DNA of 64,000 bases, from assembly GCF_002916655.1 (NCBI RefSeq), contig NZ_PPSM01000088.1:55351-119350 (forward strand), read 5' to 3'. Shown in pieces: positions 55,365 through 63,400 of the stretch. The notes under the pieces were generated by a model. The model was not told the DNA's origin. It saw only the letters and a list, made by a program, of their open reading frames with translations, and ran no database searches. The position numbers and the translations under genes are program-made. The DNA is from Novosphingobium sp. HII-3. GTDB taxonomy: Bacteria > Pseudomonadota > Alphaproteobacteria > Sphingomonadales > Sphingomonadaceae. Position 1 is the stretch's first letter. The number at the start of each line of letters is the position of its first letter.

Positions 55365-56189
55365 TCACCTGACGGGGGCCTGCCGGAGTACCGCGCGGGT
55401 GGCTTCGACGGCACGGGCGACACGCTCGGCATCGGAAACGCCGGCCTTGGCGTCGTCGAAGCGCGGGACCTCAATTTCGATCACGGTATCTTCCCGCAAT
55501 GCGCTGACCAGGTCCACCAGAGGCAACTCGCCGTCGCCCGGCAACTGGCGCATCCGCACCGCCTCCACCCACCATTCCTCCGGCGGTCGCAGCATCGGGC
55601 CATCGCAGAGCTGGACGTAGCCGATCAGGTCGGCATTGGCGGCAACATCGGCCACGCCGCCGCCGTTGCGGAACAGATGTAACACGTCGCAGGCAAGGTT
55701 TCCCCGCCCCGCCGATCGCACGACCTGTGCCGCCGCAGCGATGTCACGGATGGCGGAAAACCCCATGAACTCCAGCCCGGCCACAATCCCGCGGTCGGCC
55801 GCAAGGTCGCAGAAGGCGCCGAAGCGATCTGCCGCCTCAGCCAGTCCTGCCACATCGTGGACATGCGCGGTGGCCTTCGTCGCGCCGAGAGCCGCGCCGA
55901 CGTCGAGCGCCCGCGCAAAGGCATCATGATCCTCTTTTCCATCAAGAGGGAACACCTCAAGGTTGCACAGCGACACGCCTGCGTCCGCCATGCGCCGCCG
56001 AAGTTCCGGCGCATCCCCTGCGGTCACCAGGGGATAGCGGCCCTGGGCCGCTTCGGGAACGAAGGTGAAGATGCAGACATGGCGGCAGCCCGCGTCGCCC
56101 GCCAGTTCCACGAGACGGACGGGAGACGCATCCAGCGCCGTCAGCTGGTGCAGCGACAGCACAAAGGGGGTTTCTCTGCTTATGACCAC
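55365..56189 (-). CDS. sugar phosphate isomerase/epimerase-like TIM-barrel protein
   Basis: This protein of about 275 residues belongs to the xylose isomerase-like TIM-barrel family (IolE/AP-endonuclease 2 fold). Signs are the segments CRHVCIFTFVPEAAQG, LCNLEVFPLDG, VAGLEFMGFSAIRD and EIEVPRFDD with metal-ligand glutamates. The start is unclear. The frame is open to an ATG at 56234 that lies inside operator site 6 and has no ribosome-binding site. GTG at 56189 follows GGGAGAG with no spacing. An ATA at 56183 sits five bases after GGGAGAGG, and from it the protein would begin SRETPFVLSLHQL. I chose 56189. The substrate is unknown. Confidence 0.72.
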   Translation of the reverse strand: MVISRETPFVLSLHQLTALDASPVRLVELAGDAGCRHVCIFTFVPEAAQGRYPLVTAGDAPELRRRMADAGVSLCNLEVFPLDGKEDHDAFARALDVGAALGATKATAHVHDVAGLAEAADRFGAFCDLAADRGIVAGLEFMGFSAIRDIAAAAQVVRSAGRGNLACDVLHLFRNGGGVADVAANADLIGYVQLCDGPMLRPPEEWWVEAVRMRQLPGDGELPLVDLVSALREDTVIEIEVPRFDDAKAGVSDAERVARAVEATRAVLRQAPVR

Positions 56190-56224
56190 CTCTCCCAGAT
56201 GATTCGCCGCAGTATAAACATAAA

Positions 56225-56242
56225 AAGCGGTCATGAATGTCT
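56225..56242. promoter_or_regulatory. TetR-type operator site 6
   Basis: AAGCGGTC-AT-GAATGTCT matches the shared consensus at 11 of 14 positions. It is between the divergent isomerase and tetR paralogue 3 genes, 36 bp from one start and 81 bp from the other. Confidence 0.58.
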
Positions 56243-56322
56243 TTTTTTGTGTCGGTTATTGCGCTACCTGTGGTGCTTGCGAGACCGGAGCTAAGGTCCG
56301 GCACGTGGGAGAGCACGATCCA

Positions 56323-56952
56323 GTGGAACGAGCCGGTGGGGATGAGCCGACGATGCAGGCGCTCAAGAGCGCCCAGACCCGCGCGCGGCTGATAGACGCA
56401 ACCATACGGGTACTGGTGCGCAGCGGCTACTCGCGCACAACCACTCCTCAGGTGGCGAGCGAGGCCGGCCTTTCGCGCGGAGCGATGCTGCACCACTTCG
56501 ACAACGGCGTCTCACTCATCAAGGCGACCATCATGCATCTGCATGAACGCCGTCTGCGCGCATTTCGGCGCGCCGCCGAACGCAGTGCGCAAGATCAGGG
56601 GGCTATGGTGCGCACGTACTGGAAGCAGATCCAGAAGCCCGCCTTCATCGCCTTCCACGAACTGGCAGTGGCAGCGCGTACCAATTCCGACCTGGCCACC
56701 GTGCTGATGCCGCTGCAAGTGGAATTCCGGCAGCGCTACAACCAGCTCGCGGTTCAGCTTTATCCCGAGTGGCAGGCAGAACCCGGCACGTTCGCGCTGG
56801 CCATGGCGGTCTCGCAGGCAACGATGGAAGGCATGGCGGTCAACCTGCTGACCGGCGCAATGGACGCCAGCCTGGTCGAGCCGGTACTGCAGTCACTGGA
56901 GAACCAGCTCCATGCGCTCAGGCCTGCCTTACCGGGGGATCAATGCGCATGA
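56323..56952 (+). CDS. TetR family regulator, paralogue 3
   Basis: This regulator of about 209 residues has helix-turn-helix TTTPQVASEAGLSRGAMLHHF, and the body LHERRLRAFRRAAERS, KPAFIAFHELAVAARTNSDL and LENQLHALRP. It is closest to paralogues 1 and 2. The open frame starts at 56233 inside the operator, but a GTG at 56323 has GGGAGAG nine bases upstream and no operator overlap. The divergent isomerase gene shares its control region. Binding its own operator is the simplest model. Confidence 0.84.
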   Translation: MERAGGDEPTMQALKSAQTRARLIDATIRVLVRSGYSRTTTPQVASEAGLSRGAMLHHFDNGVSLIKATIMHLHERRLRAFRRAAERSAQDQGAMVRTYWKQIQKPAFIAFHELAVAARTNSDLATVLMPLQVEFRQRYNQLAVQLYPEWQAEPGTFALAMAVSQATMEGMAVNLLTGAMDASLVEPVLQSLENQLHALRPALPGDQCA

Positions 56953-57674
56953 GCCAGGCCCCACCTTATGCCCCGCCGCAGCAACTCGTGAAAGACCGGG
57001 TAATTCCACGCGCAACGCTGCGGATGGGGCCAGAACGGGCTGACCGGCAGAAGATCATAATGCCCCCGACAGTGGCCGAGCGTGAGGTAGAGAATCGCGC
57101 CTTCGCCAACCGCTCGCTCGTAAAGCACGGGCACCTGCGCCTCGTCCCATTCCGCATCGCGGAACTCGTCGCATCGGCCTGTAAAGCTGGTGTGCATCAG
57201 CACCTCGATGTCAGCGGTGCGATGGGTGAGGTAGAGTTCGTCCTCCACCCGGAAGTCACGCAGTCCGCTCGTCATCTCGTGGTCGTCGCGGGTGACGGAG
57301 ACCTTGAAGGGCGCAATCGGCGGATGGCCCGCAAAGCGGGTGCCGAGCAGGCCCGTGAAGGCAGGCACCTCGTCGGGTGTGTCGACCACACCGTCCGCGC
57401 CGAAACGGAGGATCGCGTTGGTGCCATGCAGCGCCAGCCAGCGGCCGCCGCGGGTCAGGAACCCCTCCAGAGCGGCGACTTCCTCATCGCGCGTAGGCAC
57501 GAGATCGCAGGTGTAGGTGATCAGCAGGTTCGCCGCTTCGAGGCTCGCCAAGTCGGCGTAGTCGGACGCGACCGAGGTGCGGATGCGCGGCGTTTCCGCC
57601 AGCAGCTTGAGCAGTTCGAGTCGCGCGTAGTCGATGTCGTGGAATTTCCCCGCGGCGATCAGGTGAACCTTCAT
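56940..57674 (-). CDS. ThuA-like domain protein
   Basis: This 244-residue protein matches the ThuA (trehalose utilisation) fold, a class-I glutamine amidotransferase-like domain. Signs are the opening IAAGKFHDIDYARLELLKLL, then ANLLITYTCDLVPTRDEEVAALEGFLTRGGRWLALHGT, and VLYERAVGEGAILYLTLGH. The gene has a GGGGAG ribosome-binding site. It overlaps the 3' end of tetR paralogue 3 by 13 bp, on the opposite strand. Its role in this island is unclear; ThuA-like proteins often accompany sugar or plant-product oxidation genes. Confidence 0.77.
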   Translation of the reverse strand: MKVHLIAAGKFHDIDYARLELLKLLAETPRIRTSVASDYADLASLEAANLLITYTCDLVPTRDEEVAALEGFLTRGGRWLALHGTNAILRFGADGVVDTPDEVPAFTGLLGTRFAGHPPIAPFKVSVTRDDHEMTSGLRDFRVEDELYLTHRTADIEVLMHTSFTGRCDEFRDAEWDEAQVPVLYERAVGEGAILYLTLGHCRGHYDLLPVSPFWPHPQRCAWNYPVFHELLRRGIRWGLAHAH

Positions 57675-57790
57675 TACGGCAAACTCCCCTCACGTGTGTG
57701 CGTGTATGCGCCCGAGCGTAAGACCCGCCGGCGAGGGCACCAAGCGTTGAATTTTCGGCCGGGAAGCGGCCTCGTCATCGGAGGATACGA

Positions 57791-58999
57791 ATGAGCGGCA
57801 AGGGCCAGGGCCCCCTCGCGGGCGTAAGGGTTCTCGATCTCACCAGCGTGCTGATGGGACCTTATGCGACTCAGATCTTCGCTGATCTGGGCGCGGACGT
57901 CATCAAGGTCGAGAGCCCTCAGGGCGACACCACCCGCTTCATTCCGCCGGGACCCGATGCTTCGCGCGGGGCGATGTTTCTCAATGTCAATCGCGGCAAG
58001 CGTTCGATCGTTCTCGACCTCAAGCAGCCAGAGGCGCGGTTCGCGCTGCTCAGGATGGCGCAAGGCGCGGACGTGTTCATCCACTCCATGCGCTCCAGCG
58101 CGATCGGGCGCTTGGGACTCGACTATGCGGCTCTGCAATCGGCAAACCCGAAAATCATCTACGCCAACCTCTACGGCTTCGCCCGCAGCGGCCCCTATCG
58201 CGATTATCCCGCCTACGACGACATCGTGCAAGCCGCGTCCGGCATCGTCGACTTGCAGGCGCGCCTGTCCGGTGGCCAGCCCACTTATGCCGCCACGGTC
58301 ATCGCGGACAAGGTGGCCGGCCTCACCGGTGCTTATTCCGTGATCGCGGCGCTCTATGCGCGAGAGAGAAGCGGCGTCGGGCAAGAGATCGAAGTGCCGA
58401 TGTTCGAGACGCTGGTGTCCTTTGCGATGGTCGAACATCTGTGCGGCTCGCTTTTCGTGCCGCCCGAAGGCCCGCCGGAGTACCCCCGCGCGACCTCGGA
58501 GGCCCGGCGCCCTTACCGTACTGCGGACGGCTACATCGGCGTGATGATCTACAACGACAAGCACTGGCGCGCCTTCTTCGAGGCGCTGGGCGATCCGGAG
58601 TGGTCGCAGGATCCGATGTTCGCCTCGATGCGCTCGCGCACGCAGAACATCGGCGCGGTGCTGGCGAAAGTGGCTGAAGTCATTGAAACGCGATCGACCG
58701 GAGAATGGGTCGAACTTTTCCGCAAAGCCCACATTCCCGCCACCCCGATCAAGAGCCTCACCGACCTGCTGGACGATCCGCATCTCGTCGAGACCGGCTT
58801 TTGGCAGGAGCGCAAGACGCCTGCGGGTATCTTGCGCTTCCCCGGCATTCCCACCACGTTCTCCGAAACACCGGGCGCGATCGGCGACCCCGGCCCGGCG
58901 CTCGGCGGTGAAAGCCTGGATGTGCTGCGCGAGGCGGGGTTTTCGACCGAGGAGATTGCCGATCTGCAGGCCATCGGCGCAGTGCGGACCGCCGCATGA
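57791..58999 (+). CDS. CoA-transferase family III (CaiB/BaiF)
   Basis: This 402-residue enzyme opens with the family start GVRVLDLTSVLMGPYATQIFADLGADVIKVESPQGD. It carries the catalytic aspartate region PAYDDIVQAASGIVDLQ near residue 140-156. It moves CoA between acyl donors and acceptors, for example to an acid released by the pathway. The GGAGGA ribosome-binding site is at 57780. It overlaps the following DUF35 gene by 4 bp (ATGA), so three genes form one operon. Its role parallels the acyl-CoA synthetase upstream. Confidence 0.9.
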   Translation: MSGKGQGPLAGVRVLDLTSVLMGPYATQIFADLGADVIKVESPQGDTTRFIPPGPDASRGAMFLNVNRGKRSIVLDLKQPEARFALLRMAQGADVFIHSMRSSAIGRLGLDYAALQSANPKIIYANLYGFARSGPYRDYPAYDDIVQAASGIVDLQARLSGGQPTYAATVIADKVAGLTGAYSVIAALYARERSGVGQEIEVPMFETLVSFAMVEHLCGSLFVPPEGPPEYPRATSEARRPYRTADGYIGVMIYNDKHWRAFFEALGDPEWSQDPMFASMRSRTQNIGAVLAKVAEVIETRSTGEWVELFRKAHIPATPIKSLTDLLDDPHLVETGFWQERKTPAGILRFPGIPTTFSETPGAIGDPGPALGGESLDVLREAGFSTEEIADLQAIGAVRTAA

Positions 59000-59355
59000 G
59001 CAGCCCCGAAGCACAATGGCGGGCGGCGCTTGCCGAAGGCAGACTGCTGCTCCAGCGCGCTCCTGACGGGCGCGTGGTGTTCCCGCCCCGCCTCGCCGCC
59101 CCGGGCACTGGAGAGGTGCTCGAATGGTTCGAGGCGTCGGGACGCGGCACCGTCTATACCCTCTCATGGGTCAACCGGAAGCCGCCGGCGGAACCCTACA
59201 ATGTCGCCCTGATAGATCTGGACGAAGGTGCGCGCCTGATGAGTCGGGTGGAGGGTGTGACACCCGCAACACTCGCAATCGGGATGCGGGTCGACGCCTT
59301 CGTGGACCAGGCGGAAGGCGCGCCACTGCTGCTGTTTCAGCCGGTGGAGGACTGA
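58996..59355 (+). CDS. DUF35 OB-fold partner protein, without zinc ribbon
   Basis: This 119-residue protein has the OB-fold core GTVYTLSWVNRKPPAEPYNVALIDLDEGARLMSRVEG and ends RVDAFVDQAEGAPLLLFQPV. The rubredoxin-like zinc ribbon that usually precedes the OB fold is recognisable by length (DGRVVFPPR) but has no cysteines. DUF35 proteins pair with thiolase-fold enzymes such as Ltp2. The gene lies directly before such an enzyme, with two bases between them, so the pair is probably a complex. Confidence 0.8.
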   Translation: MSSPEAQWRAALAEGRLLLQRAPDGRVVFPPRLAAPGTGEVLEWFEASGRGTVYTLSWVNRKPPAEPYNVALIDLDEGARLMSRVEGVTPATLAIGMRVDAFVDQAEGAPLLLFQPVED

Positions 59356-59357
59356 CT

Positions 59358-60509
59358 GTGGGCGACACCTTCCCCCGCGGCGGGACAGCGATCGCCGGCC
59401 TCGCCACCTTTGGCATCGGTGAGATGCCGGGCTTCACTTCCATGGAGCTGACGGCGCAGGCTGCACTTCTTGCCGTCAGGGATGCCGGGCTGACATTGCC
59501 CGAAGTCGACGCGCTCTTCATCTGCCAGCCGGACGACTTCTTCTCAGGCCTGTCTTTCGCCGAATACCTCGGCCTGCAGCCACGTTATACCGACAACAAC
59601 CGCACGGGCGGCTCTGCTTTCATGAGCCACATTGCGGTGGCGGCCATGATGCTTGACGCGGGCTACATCGACTGCGCGCTCATTGCCTACGGCTCGAACC
59701 AGCGCAGCAACGGCGGCAAACTGGCAACGAGGATCAGCAGCAATCAGTGGGACGCGCCGTATGCGCCGCTGTTCCCCCTCACCTCCTATGCGCTGGCGAC
59801 GGCGCGCCACATGCACGAATTCGGCACGACGCGGGAGGACCTCGCCGCCGTGGCCTTGTCCGCGCGGGCTTGGGCGAACACAAATCCGGAGGCCTTCGCC
59901 AAGGGGCCACTGACGCTGGAAGATTGCCTCTCCGCCCGCATGGTGAGCACGCCGATTTCAGTGCGCGACTGCTGCCTTGTCACCGATGGAGCGGCAGCGA
60001 TCGTTATGACCCGCACGACCCGCGCGCGGGATCTGGCGAAGCGCGTCGTGTCGGTGCTGGGAGCAGCGGCCGCGACCTGGTGGAACTCGATTGCGCAGGC
60101 TCCGGACGTGACCGTCACTGCCGCCAGCGAATCAGGCGCGCGGGCGATGGCGATGGCCGGCGTCGTACCCAAGGACATCCGCACGGCGCAGCTTTACGAT
60201 GCCTTCACGATCAATACGATCCTATTTCTCGAAGACCTCGGCTTCTGCCCCAAGGGCGAAGGCGGCCGTTTCGTAAGCAGCGGCGCCATCGCGCCGGGCG
60301 GCAGCCTTCCAGTAAACACCAACGGTGGCGGTCTCTCGTGTTGCCATCCGGGAATGTACGGCCTCTTCGCTGTGATCGAGGCGGCTCGGCAGATCCGGGG
60401 CGAAGCCGCGAACCAGCTGGCCGACGTCGATGTGGCTCTGGCGCACGGCAACGGAGGCACGCTTTCCAGCCAGGCGACGGTGGTGCTGGGCAGTCCGGCA
60501 ACGCTATAG
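59358..60509 (+). CDS. thiolase-fold protein, Ltp2-like aldolase candidate
   Basis: This 383-residue protein has the thiolase superfamily layout, but the position of the nucleophilic cysteine reads TGGSAFMSH (residues 83-91), without cysteine. The end keeps NTNGGGLSCCHPGMYGLF (321-337), with histidine 330, and a tyrosine at 334. Another conserved tyrosine is in QLYDAFT (280). These two tyrosines suggest the Ltp2-type retro-aldol active site rather than a thiolase. GTG start at 59358 follows GGTGGAGG by seven bases. It is cotranscribed with its DUF35 partner. Confidence 0.78.
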   Translation: MGDTFPRGGTAIAGLATFGIGEMPGFTSMELTAQAALLAVRDAGLTLPEVDALFICQPDDFFSGLSFAEYLGLQPRYTDNNRTGGSAFMSHIAVAAMMLDAGYIDCALIAYGSNQRSNGGKLATRISSNQWDAPYAPLFPLTSYALATARHMHEFGTTREDLAAVALSARAWANTNPEAFAKGPLTLEDCLSARMVSTPISVRDCCLVTDGAAAIVMTRTTRARDLAKRVVSVLGAAAATWWNSIAQAPDVTVTAASESGARAMAMAGVVPKDIRTAQLYDAFTINTILFLEDLGFCPKGEGGRFVSSGAIAPGGSLPVNTNGGGLSCCHPGMYGLFAVIEAARQIRGEAANQLADVDVALAHGNGGTLSSQATVVLGSPATL

Positions 60510-60544
60510 CGCGGTCCTCTCGGCTTGGCCGGACCGACGCTGCA

Positions 60545-61918
60545 TCACTGCAGCGTCAGCACCCGGCGGTAGCCCCTGAGCGCTCGCCCCACGAAGAAGG
60601 CCGAAACCGCGCCCGCCACCGCGCACGTCAGTGAAAGCGAAAGCCCGACGCTGCGCTCGTCCGCGAAGACGTGATCGGTCAACAGCGCGACAATGGTCGG
60701 GGCGGCGCCAAGCCCCATCACGCTCGCCACGAAGACATAGACGGAGGAGGATATTCCACGCATGCGGTTGGGCGTCGCCATCTGAAGGCCGGAGGATGCG
60801 AGCGCCTGCGGTAGCGAATAGGTGAAGCTTGCAAGTGTCGCCACCACCATTGCAAACTCGTAGCTAGGGGCGAAGGCGAGGGCTAGCGAGATCGGCACCA
60901 GCGCCAGCGCGGCGAAGAAGGGCACGCGCATCAGTGCATCGATCCGCCCGCGCCTCTGCAGCCAGCCCGCTATCACCGGCCCTGCGAGGACGCCGATCGA
61001 TCCGGTGATGAGCACGGCGACGCCGTATTGAACGCCTACGGTCGAAGCACTCGCTCCGAAGCGGCGCATCAGCAGTGCCGGCATCCAGGCCGGAAATGCA
61101 TAGAGCACGATCACCAGCGAAGCCATCCCGGCATAGAAGTTGCCGTAGAAGTCCCGGCGATCCCGAAAGGTTTGCCAGACCTGCGCAAGTGGCATGCGTT
61201 GACCACTGTCCTTGGCAGCCAGCTTCCGCGCCGGTTCGCGGATGCTCAGCATCATCAGCATGATCGCGAAGCCAGGCAAGCCGGCAACGAGAAACACAAC
61301 CTGCCAAGGCTGCAGGGCGCCGAGGTACGGCACCGCGCTCAGGTCCCAGCCTTCAGCCGCCTCGAGCAGCAGGCCGCCGAAAATGAGCGCCAGCCCCCCG
61401 CCGATGTACGGCCCCATCAGGAAAATGCTGAAGGCGCGGGGGATCATCCGGGTGGGGAAGCTATCGGCAATGATCGACCAGGCGGCCGGAGTAAGGCTCG
61501 CCTCCGCGCCGCCCACGGCTGCGCGCGCGAAGAACAGTTGCCAATAGCCGCGCGCCAAACCGCACAGGCTCGTGCCGAGGCTCCACAGGCCAACGCCCCC
61601 GATCAGGATGCGTCGCCGGCTTCCCGTATCCGCGAGCCTGCCGAACAGCGGACTGAAAAGGATGTAGGCGGTCGTGAAGGCCAGTCCCTGGAGCAGACTC
61701 AGACGGGTGTCGGAAAGCCCGAAGTCTGCCTTCAATGGCGCGACCAGCAGGTTCAGCACCTGCCTGTCGACGAAGCTGACGGTGTAAGCCAGCGTTAGCA
61801 CGAAGATCAGGTACCACGCCGCCGCACGGGGCGCCGGCTCGATCTCGGCCGCCGATGTTGCGGCCTGCTCTTCGGGTTCGGCCAAAGCGATCGTCGCCCC
61901 ACTCACGCGCCGATCCAT
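60545..61918 (-). CDS. MFS transporter
   Basis: This 457-residue inner-membrane protein has about twelve hydrophobic helices. The signature motif A between helices 2 and 3 reads FGRLADTGSRRR near residue 108, and the first helix YLIFVLTLAYTVSFVDRQVLNLL carries the D-R pair typical of organic acid or aromatic acid permeases (spinster-like). The ATG at 61918 overlaps the VOC gene end by 16 bp, so both are one transcript. It could import the substrate or an acid intermediate. Confidence 0.88.
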   Translation of the reverse strand: MDRRVSGATIALAEPEEQAATSAAEIEPAPRAAAWYLIFVLTLAYTVSFVDRQVLNLLVAPLKADFGLSDTRLSLLQGLAFTTAYILFSPLFGRLADTGSRRRILIGGVGLWSLGTSLCGLARGYWQLFFARAAVGGAEASLTPAAWSIIADSFPTRMIPRAFSIFLMGPYIGGGLALIFGGLLLEAAEGWDLSAVPYLGALQPWQVVFLVAGLPGFAIMLMMLSIREPARKLAAKDSGQRMPLAQVWQTFRDRRDFYGNFYAGMASLVIVLYAFPAWMPALLMRRFGASASTVGVQYGVAVLITGSIGVLAGPVIAGWLQRRGRIDALMRVPFFAALALVPISLALAFAPSYEFAMVVATLASFTYSLPQALASSGLQMATPNRMRGISSSVYVFVASVMGLGAAPTIVALLTDHVFADERSVGLSLSLTCAVAGAVSAFFVGRALRGYRRVLTLQ

Positions 61919-62361
61919 TCTTCGATCATCGGCCGGATGGTTTCGCCCACGAGCTCCAGCACCGGGCCGTCTCCACAAACCATGTACGCCATCTGCCCGT
62001 ATCCATGTTTGGGAGACGCGCCTGCGGCGACGATGCGCCAGCCCTCGGCCAGCAAGGTCTCCACCTCCGCGCCAACATCGTCCACCCACGCCCCGACATG
62101 CGCTGCCGAAACGGCCCGAAGAGCATCGTAGGCGCCCCCCGGCGCCGCCTGGATCAGTTCGACGTGAATCGGGCCCTGCCGTGAATAGGTGACGGTAAGA
62201 TGCGCCTCCGACCAGCCTTTATCAGGCAGCCAAACCCTCAAGGGATCAAATTCACGAACAGGGGCCCACTTCAAAGCAAGACCATCCTGAAGATCGTTCA
62301 TAGACCTGCAGATGTCATCAACTATAAATCCATGATGATGAAGTTTGTTGAAGGATTTCAA
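61903..62361 (-). CDS. VOC family protein
   Basis: This 152-residue protein has two beta-alpha-beta3 modules of the vicinal-oxygen-chelate fold. It starts LHHHGFIVDDICRSMNDLQDGLAL, with a metal-ligand histidine, has IHVELIQAAPGGAYDAL in the middle and ends GPVLELVGE with the ligand glutamate. Its order resembles the methylmalonyl-CoA epimerase/glyoxalase branch. It is upstream of and overlapping the MFS gene and divergent from the crotonase gene. The reaction is unknown. Confidence 0.8.
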   Translation of the reverse strand: MKSFNKLHHHGFIVDDICRSMNDLQDGLALKWAPVREFDPLRVWLPDKGWSEAHLTVTYSRQGPIHVELIQAAPGGAYDALRAVSAAHVGAWVDDVGAEVETLLAEGWRIVAAGASPKHGYGQMAYMVCGDGPVLELVGETIRPMIEEWIGA

Positions 62362-62459
62362 TTTACCCTCACCCTATATTGTGAATGCATTATATTTTGT
62401 TATTTATTCGAAATTCTGATCTTACCTGCGCGTGGTGCGGAAATGGGGAGAATGACGAA

Positions 62460-63230
62460 ATGACAGGCTTGATCGTGGAACGCCTTGGCGCTGTCTGCCT
62501 GCTGACGATCGACCGTGAGGAGGCGCGTAACGCACTCGACGCGGCGACATCCCGCGCTCTGGACGAGGCGATTACCAATGCCGAAATCGACACGGCGGTG
62601 GGCGCCATCGTCGTGACCGGCACCGGCAGCCGCGCCTTCTGCGCAGGGATGGACCTCAAGGAAGCGCAGCGCATCGGCGCCGGCCACGGCCTCATACCCG
62701 GCCGTGGCTTCGGCGGTATCACCGAGCGCCGCCGCACCAAGCCGCTCGTCGCCGCGATCAACGGAACCGCCGTCGCGGGCGGATTCGAAATCATGATGGC
62801 TTGCGACATGGTCTTCGCCGCCGAACACGCGATGATGGGGTTGAGCGAAGTGAAACGGGGCCTTTTCGCCTTCGCCGGTGGCATCCAGCGTCTTGCCGCT
62901 CAAGTTCCGCGTGCGACGGCGCTGGCGATGATCATGACAGGCGACCTGCTGCCCGCACGCCGCCTTTACGACCTCGGCATCCTTACGGAAGTGGTCCCCG
63001 GCGAACGCCTGCTCGACCGCACACTGGAAGTGACGCAGGCGATGCTCGCCAACAGCTGGGAAGCGATCAACAACGGCCGCGAACTTTACGAACTGTCGAG
63101 CGGCATGGACACCACGCAGGCGCTCGCCGTTGGTAATGCCTGGGGCAAGGCAACGCTCAGCCGCCCGGACAGCCGTGAAGGCATCGCCGCCTATGTGCAG
63201 AAGCGGGACGCTCAATTCGATCGAGGCTGA
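62460..63230 (+). CDS. enoyl-CoA hydratase/crotonase family protein
   Basis: This 256-residue crotonase has the oxyanion-hole regions AFCAGMDLKEAQ near residue 60 and GTAVAGGFEIMMACDMVFAAEHAMMGLSEVKRGLFAFAGG near 103-142, with a glutamate in LSEVKRG as a catalytic candidate. The open frame starts at 62385, but that start is in an AT-rich leader, so I used the ATG at 62460. It hydrates enoyl-CoA or cleaves a side-chain CoA ester. It is divergent from the VOC-MFS operon across an AT-rich 98-bp gap. Confidence 0.88.
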   Translation: MTGLIVERLGAVCLLTIDREEARNALDAATSRALDEAITNAEIDTAVGAIVVTGTGSRAFCAGMDLKEAQRIGAGHGLIPGRGFGGITERRRTKPLVAAINGTAVAGGFEIMMACDMVFAAEHAMMGLSEVKRGLFAFAGGIQRLAAQVPRATALAMIMTGDLLPARRLYDLGILTEVVPGERLLDRTLEVTQAMLANSWEAINNGRELYELSSGMDTTQALAVGNAWGKATLSRPDSREGIAAYVQKRDAQFDRG

Positions 63231-63260
63231 CTGGCCCGGCGGTCGAGGCGATGAAATTAC

Positions 63261-63278
63261 AATCACTGTTGACTGTTT
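63261..63278. promoter_or_regulatory. TetR-type operator site 7
   Basis: AATCACTG-TT-GACTGTTT matches the consensus at 12 of 14 positions. It is 123 bp upstream of the truncated Rieske gene and 62 bp, about six helical turns, from site 8. Confidence 0.52.
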
Positions 63279-63322
63279 TATCGCGAGGCAGTTAGGATCG
63301 CAAGCAACACATCGCCGGAATC

Positions 63323-63340
63323 AATCAGACATGTCTGTTT
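63323..63340. promoter_or_regulatory. TetR-type operator site 8
   Basis: AATCAGAC-AT-GTCTGTTT matches the consensus at 11 of 14 positions and is nearly palindromic by itself. It lies 61 bp before the truncated Rieske gene. Confidence 0.58.
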
Positions 63341-63400
63341 TTTGATTCCGTTGCAGCCCATTCCGCCCGAGCGGAGTGAAAGGCAAGGGAGAAAAGGCCG

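Noticed and set aside
57674..59167. 497-codon minus-strand frame
   Set aside because: It is opposite the CoA-transferase and DUF35 genes and its sequence is R/A/G-rich low-complexity without domain pattern.
62324..62341. Possible ninth operator copy near the VOC/crotonase divergent region
   Set aside because: ATAAATCC-AT-GATGATGA matches only 7 of 14 fixed positions and lies inside the VOC coding start.
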